This document shows positions 63,780-64,000 of a stretch of DNA of 64,000 nucleotides, piece after piece. The notes beneath the pieces were generated by a model. The model was not told the DNA's origin. It saw only the letters and a list, made by a program, of their open reading frames with translations, and made no database searches. The stretch is from Terebella lapidaria (Eukaryota > Annelida > Polychaeta > Terebellida > Terebellidae). Position 1 is the stretch's first letter. The number at the start of each line of letters is the position of its first letter. A program made the position numbers and the translations under genes. Location: contig OX424566.1 in NCBI GenBank assembly GCA_949152475.1, positions 27,814,423 to 27,878,422 on the forward strand, given 5' to 3'.

Positions 63780-63947
63780 ATGGACACCGACAAACAGACG
63801 ATTTCACTTCCCAAGACCGAGCCCATGGACGAATTTTACAAAATTAATGGAAGTGGTCAAATCCGAGTGATAATAAAGTATCAGAGTCAAGGCCATGTGC
63901 ATGTGAACATCTCGGACACCCAGCAAGCTGATTGTGAGATCATGTGA
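63780..63947 (+). CDS. Small ORF, copy 2 (55 residues)
   Basis: It opens like the copy 1 ORF (MDTDKQTISLPKTEPMDEFY) but continues further, through GQIRVIIKYQSQGHVHVN, to end ADCEIM. Copy 1 loses this tail through a small indel. It has no known family and no promoter or partner exon is seen. Confidence 0.22.
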   Translation: MDTDKQTISLPKTEPMDEFYKINGSGQIRVIIKYQSQGHVHVNISDTQQADCEIM

Positions 63948-64000
63948 CAAACACGTTATCGATGGTGGTTCCGATGATGTTTCAGACGTCATTTATTGAC

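Larger units (their letters stand above)
55657..64000. repeat. Tandem duplication unit, copy 2 (runs off the window)
   Basis: It starts at ACGTCGTAAATAAAATA as in copy 1 and is colinear to the window end (GTTTCAGACGTCAT at 63979 against 54712). Net length differs by about 310 bp, mostly from the segment missing near 58010. More copies may follow to the right. Confidence 0.93.

Overview
The window looks like nuclear DNA from an invertebrate animal, probably marine. It is AT-rich and gene-poor. Its few genes are split by short GT-AG introns and end near AATAAA signals. A tRNA-derived SINE, LINE and reverse-transcriptase relics, many MITE or foldback elements and frequent TACATGTA-like words fill the rest. 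The repeat style resembles molluscs or other lophotrochozoans, but no marker fixes the phylum.

Layout. (1) Positions 1-2410, minus strand: the 5' part of a receptor gene that runs off the left edge. Its two exons encode a signal peptide, a complete PstS-type phosphate-binding ectodomain, one membrane helix, and a pseudokinase domain of the receptor guanylyl cyclase type. The cyclase domain, if present, lies beyond base 1. This is the most striking object in the window. A bacterial-type phosphate receptor fold joined to a cGMP-type signalling scaffold suggests an animal phosphate sensor (inference). (2) 2.4-24.8 kb: no convincing complete gene. It holds MITEs, a LINE relic, two unusual foldback elements whose arms are arrays of short palindromes, and older diverged repeats. 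(3) 24.8-37.6 kb: two diverged tandem blocks, each bounded by an inverted repeat and each carrying an element with a tandem array of nuclear-receptor half-sites. One of these elements is interrupted by a SINE. (4) 38.5-44.2 kb: a retroelement relic, then a four-exon minus-strand gene for a 506-residue basic protein of unknown family. (5) 46.08 kb to the end: a young tandem duplication with a unit of about 9.58 kb. The second copy runs off the right edge. Each copy has a two-exon minus-strand gene for a 198-residue, probably N-myristoylated protein with its own TATA box and polyA signal, plus two AGGTCA-rich transposable elements.

No operon-like cooperation is expected. The functional candidates are the PstS-type receptor, the 506-residue orphan and the duplicated MGSC family. 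Most of the remaining sequence is layered mobile DNA. In several places one copy preserves the empty site for an insertion seen in the other.
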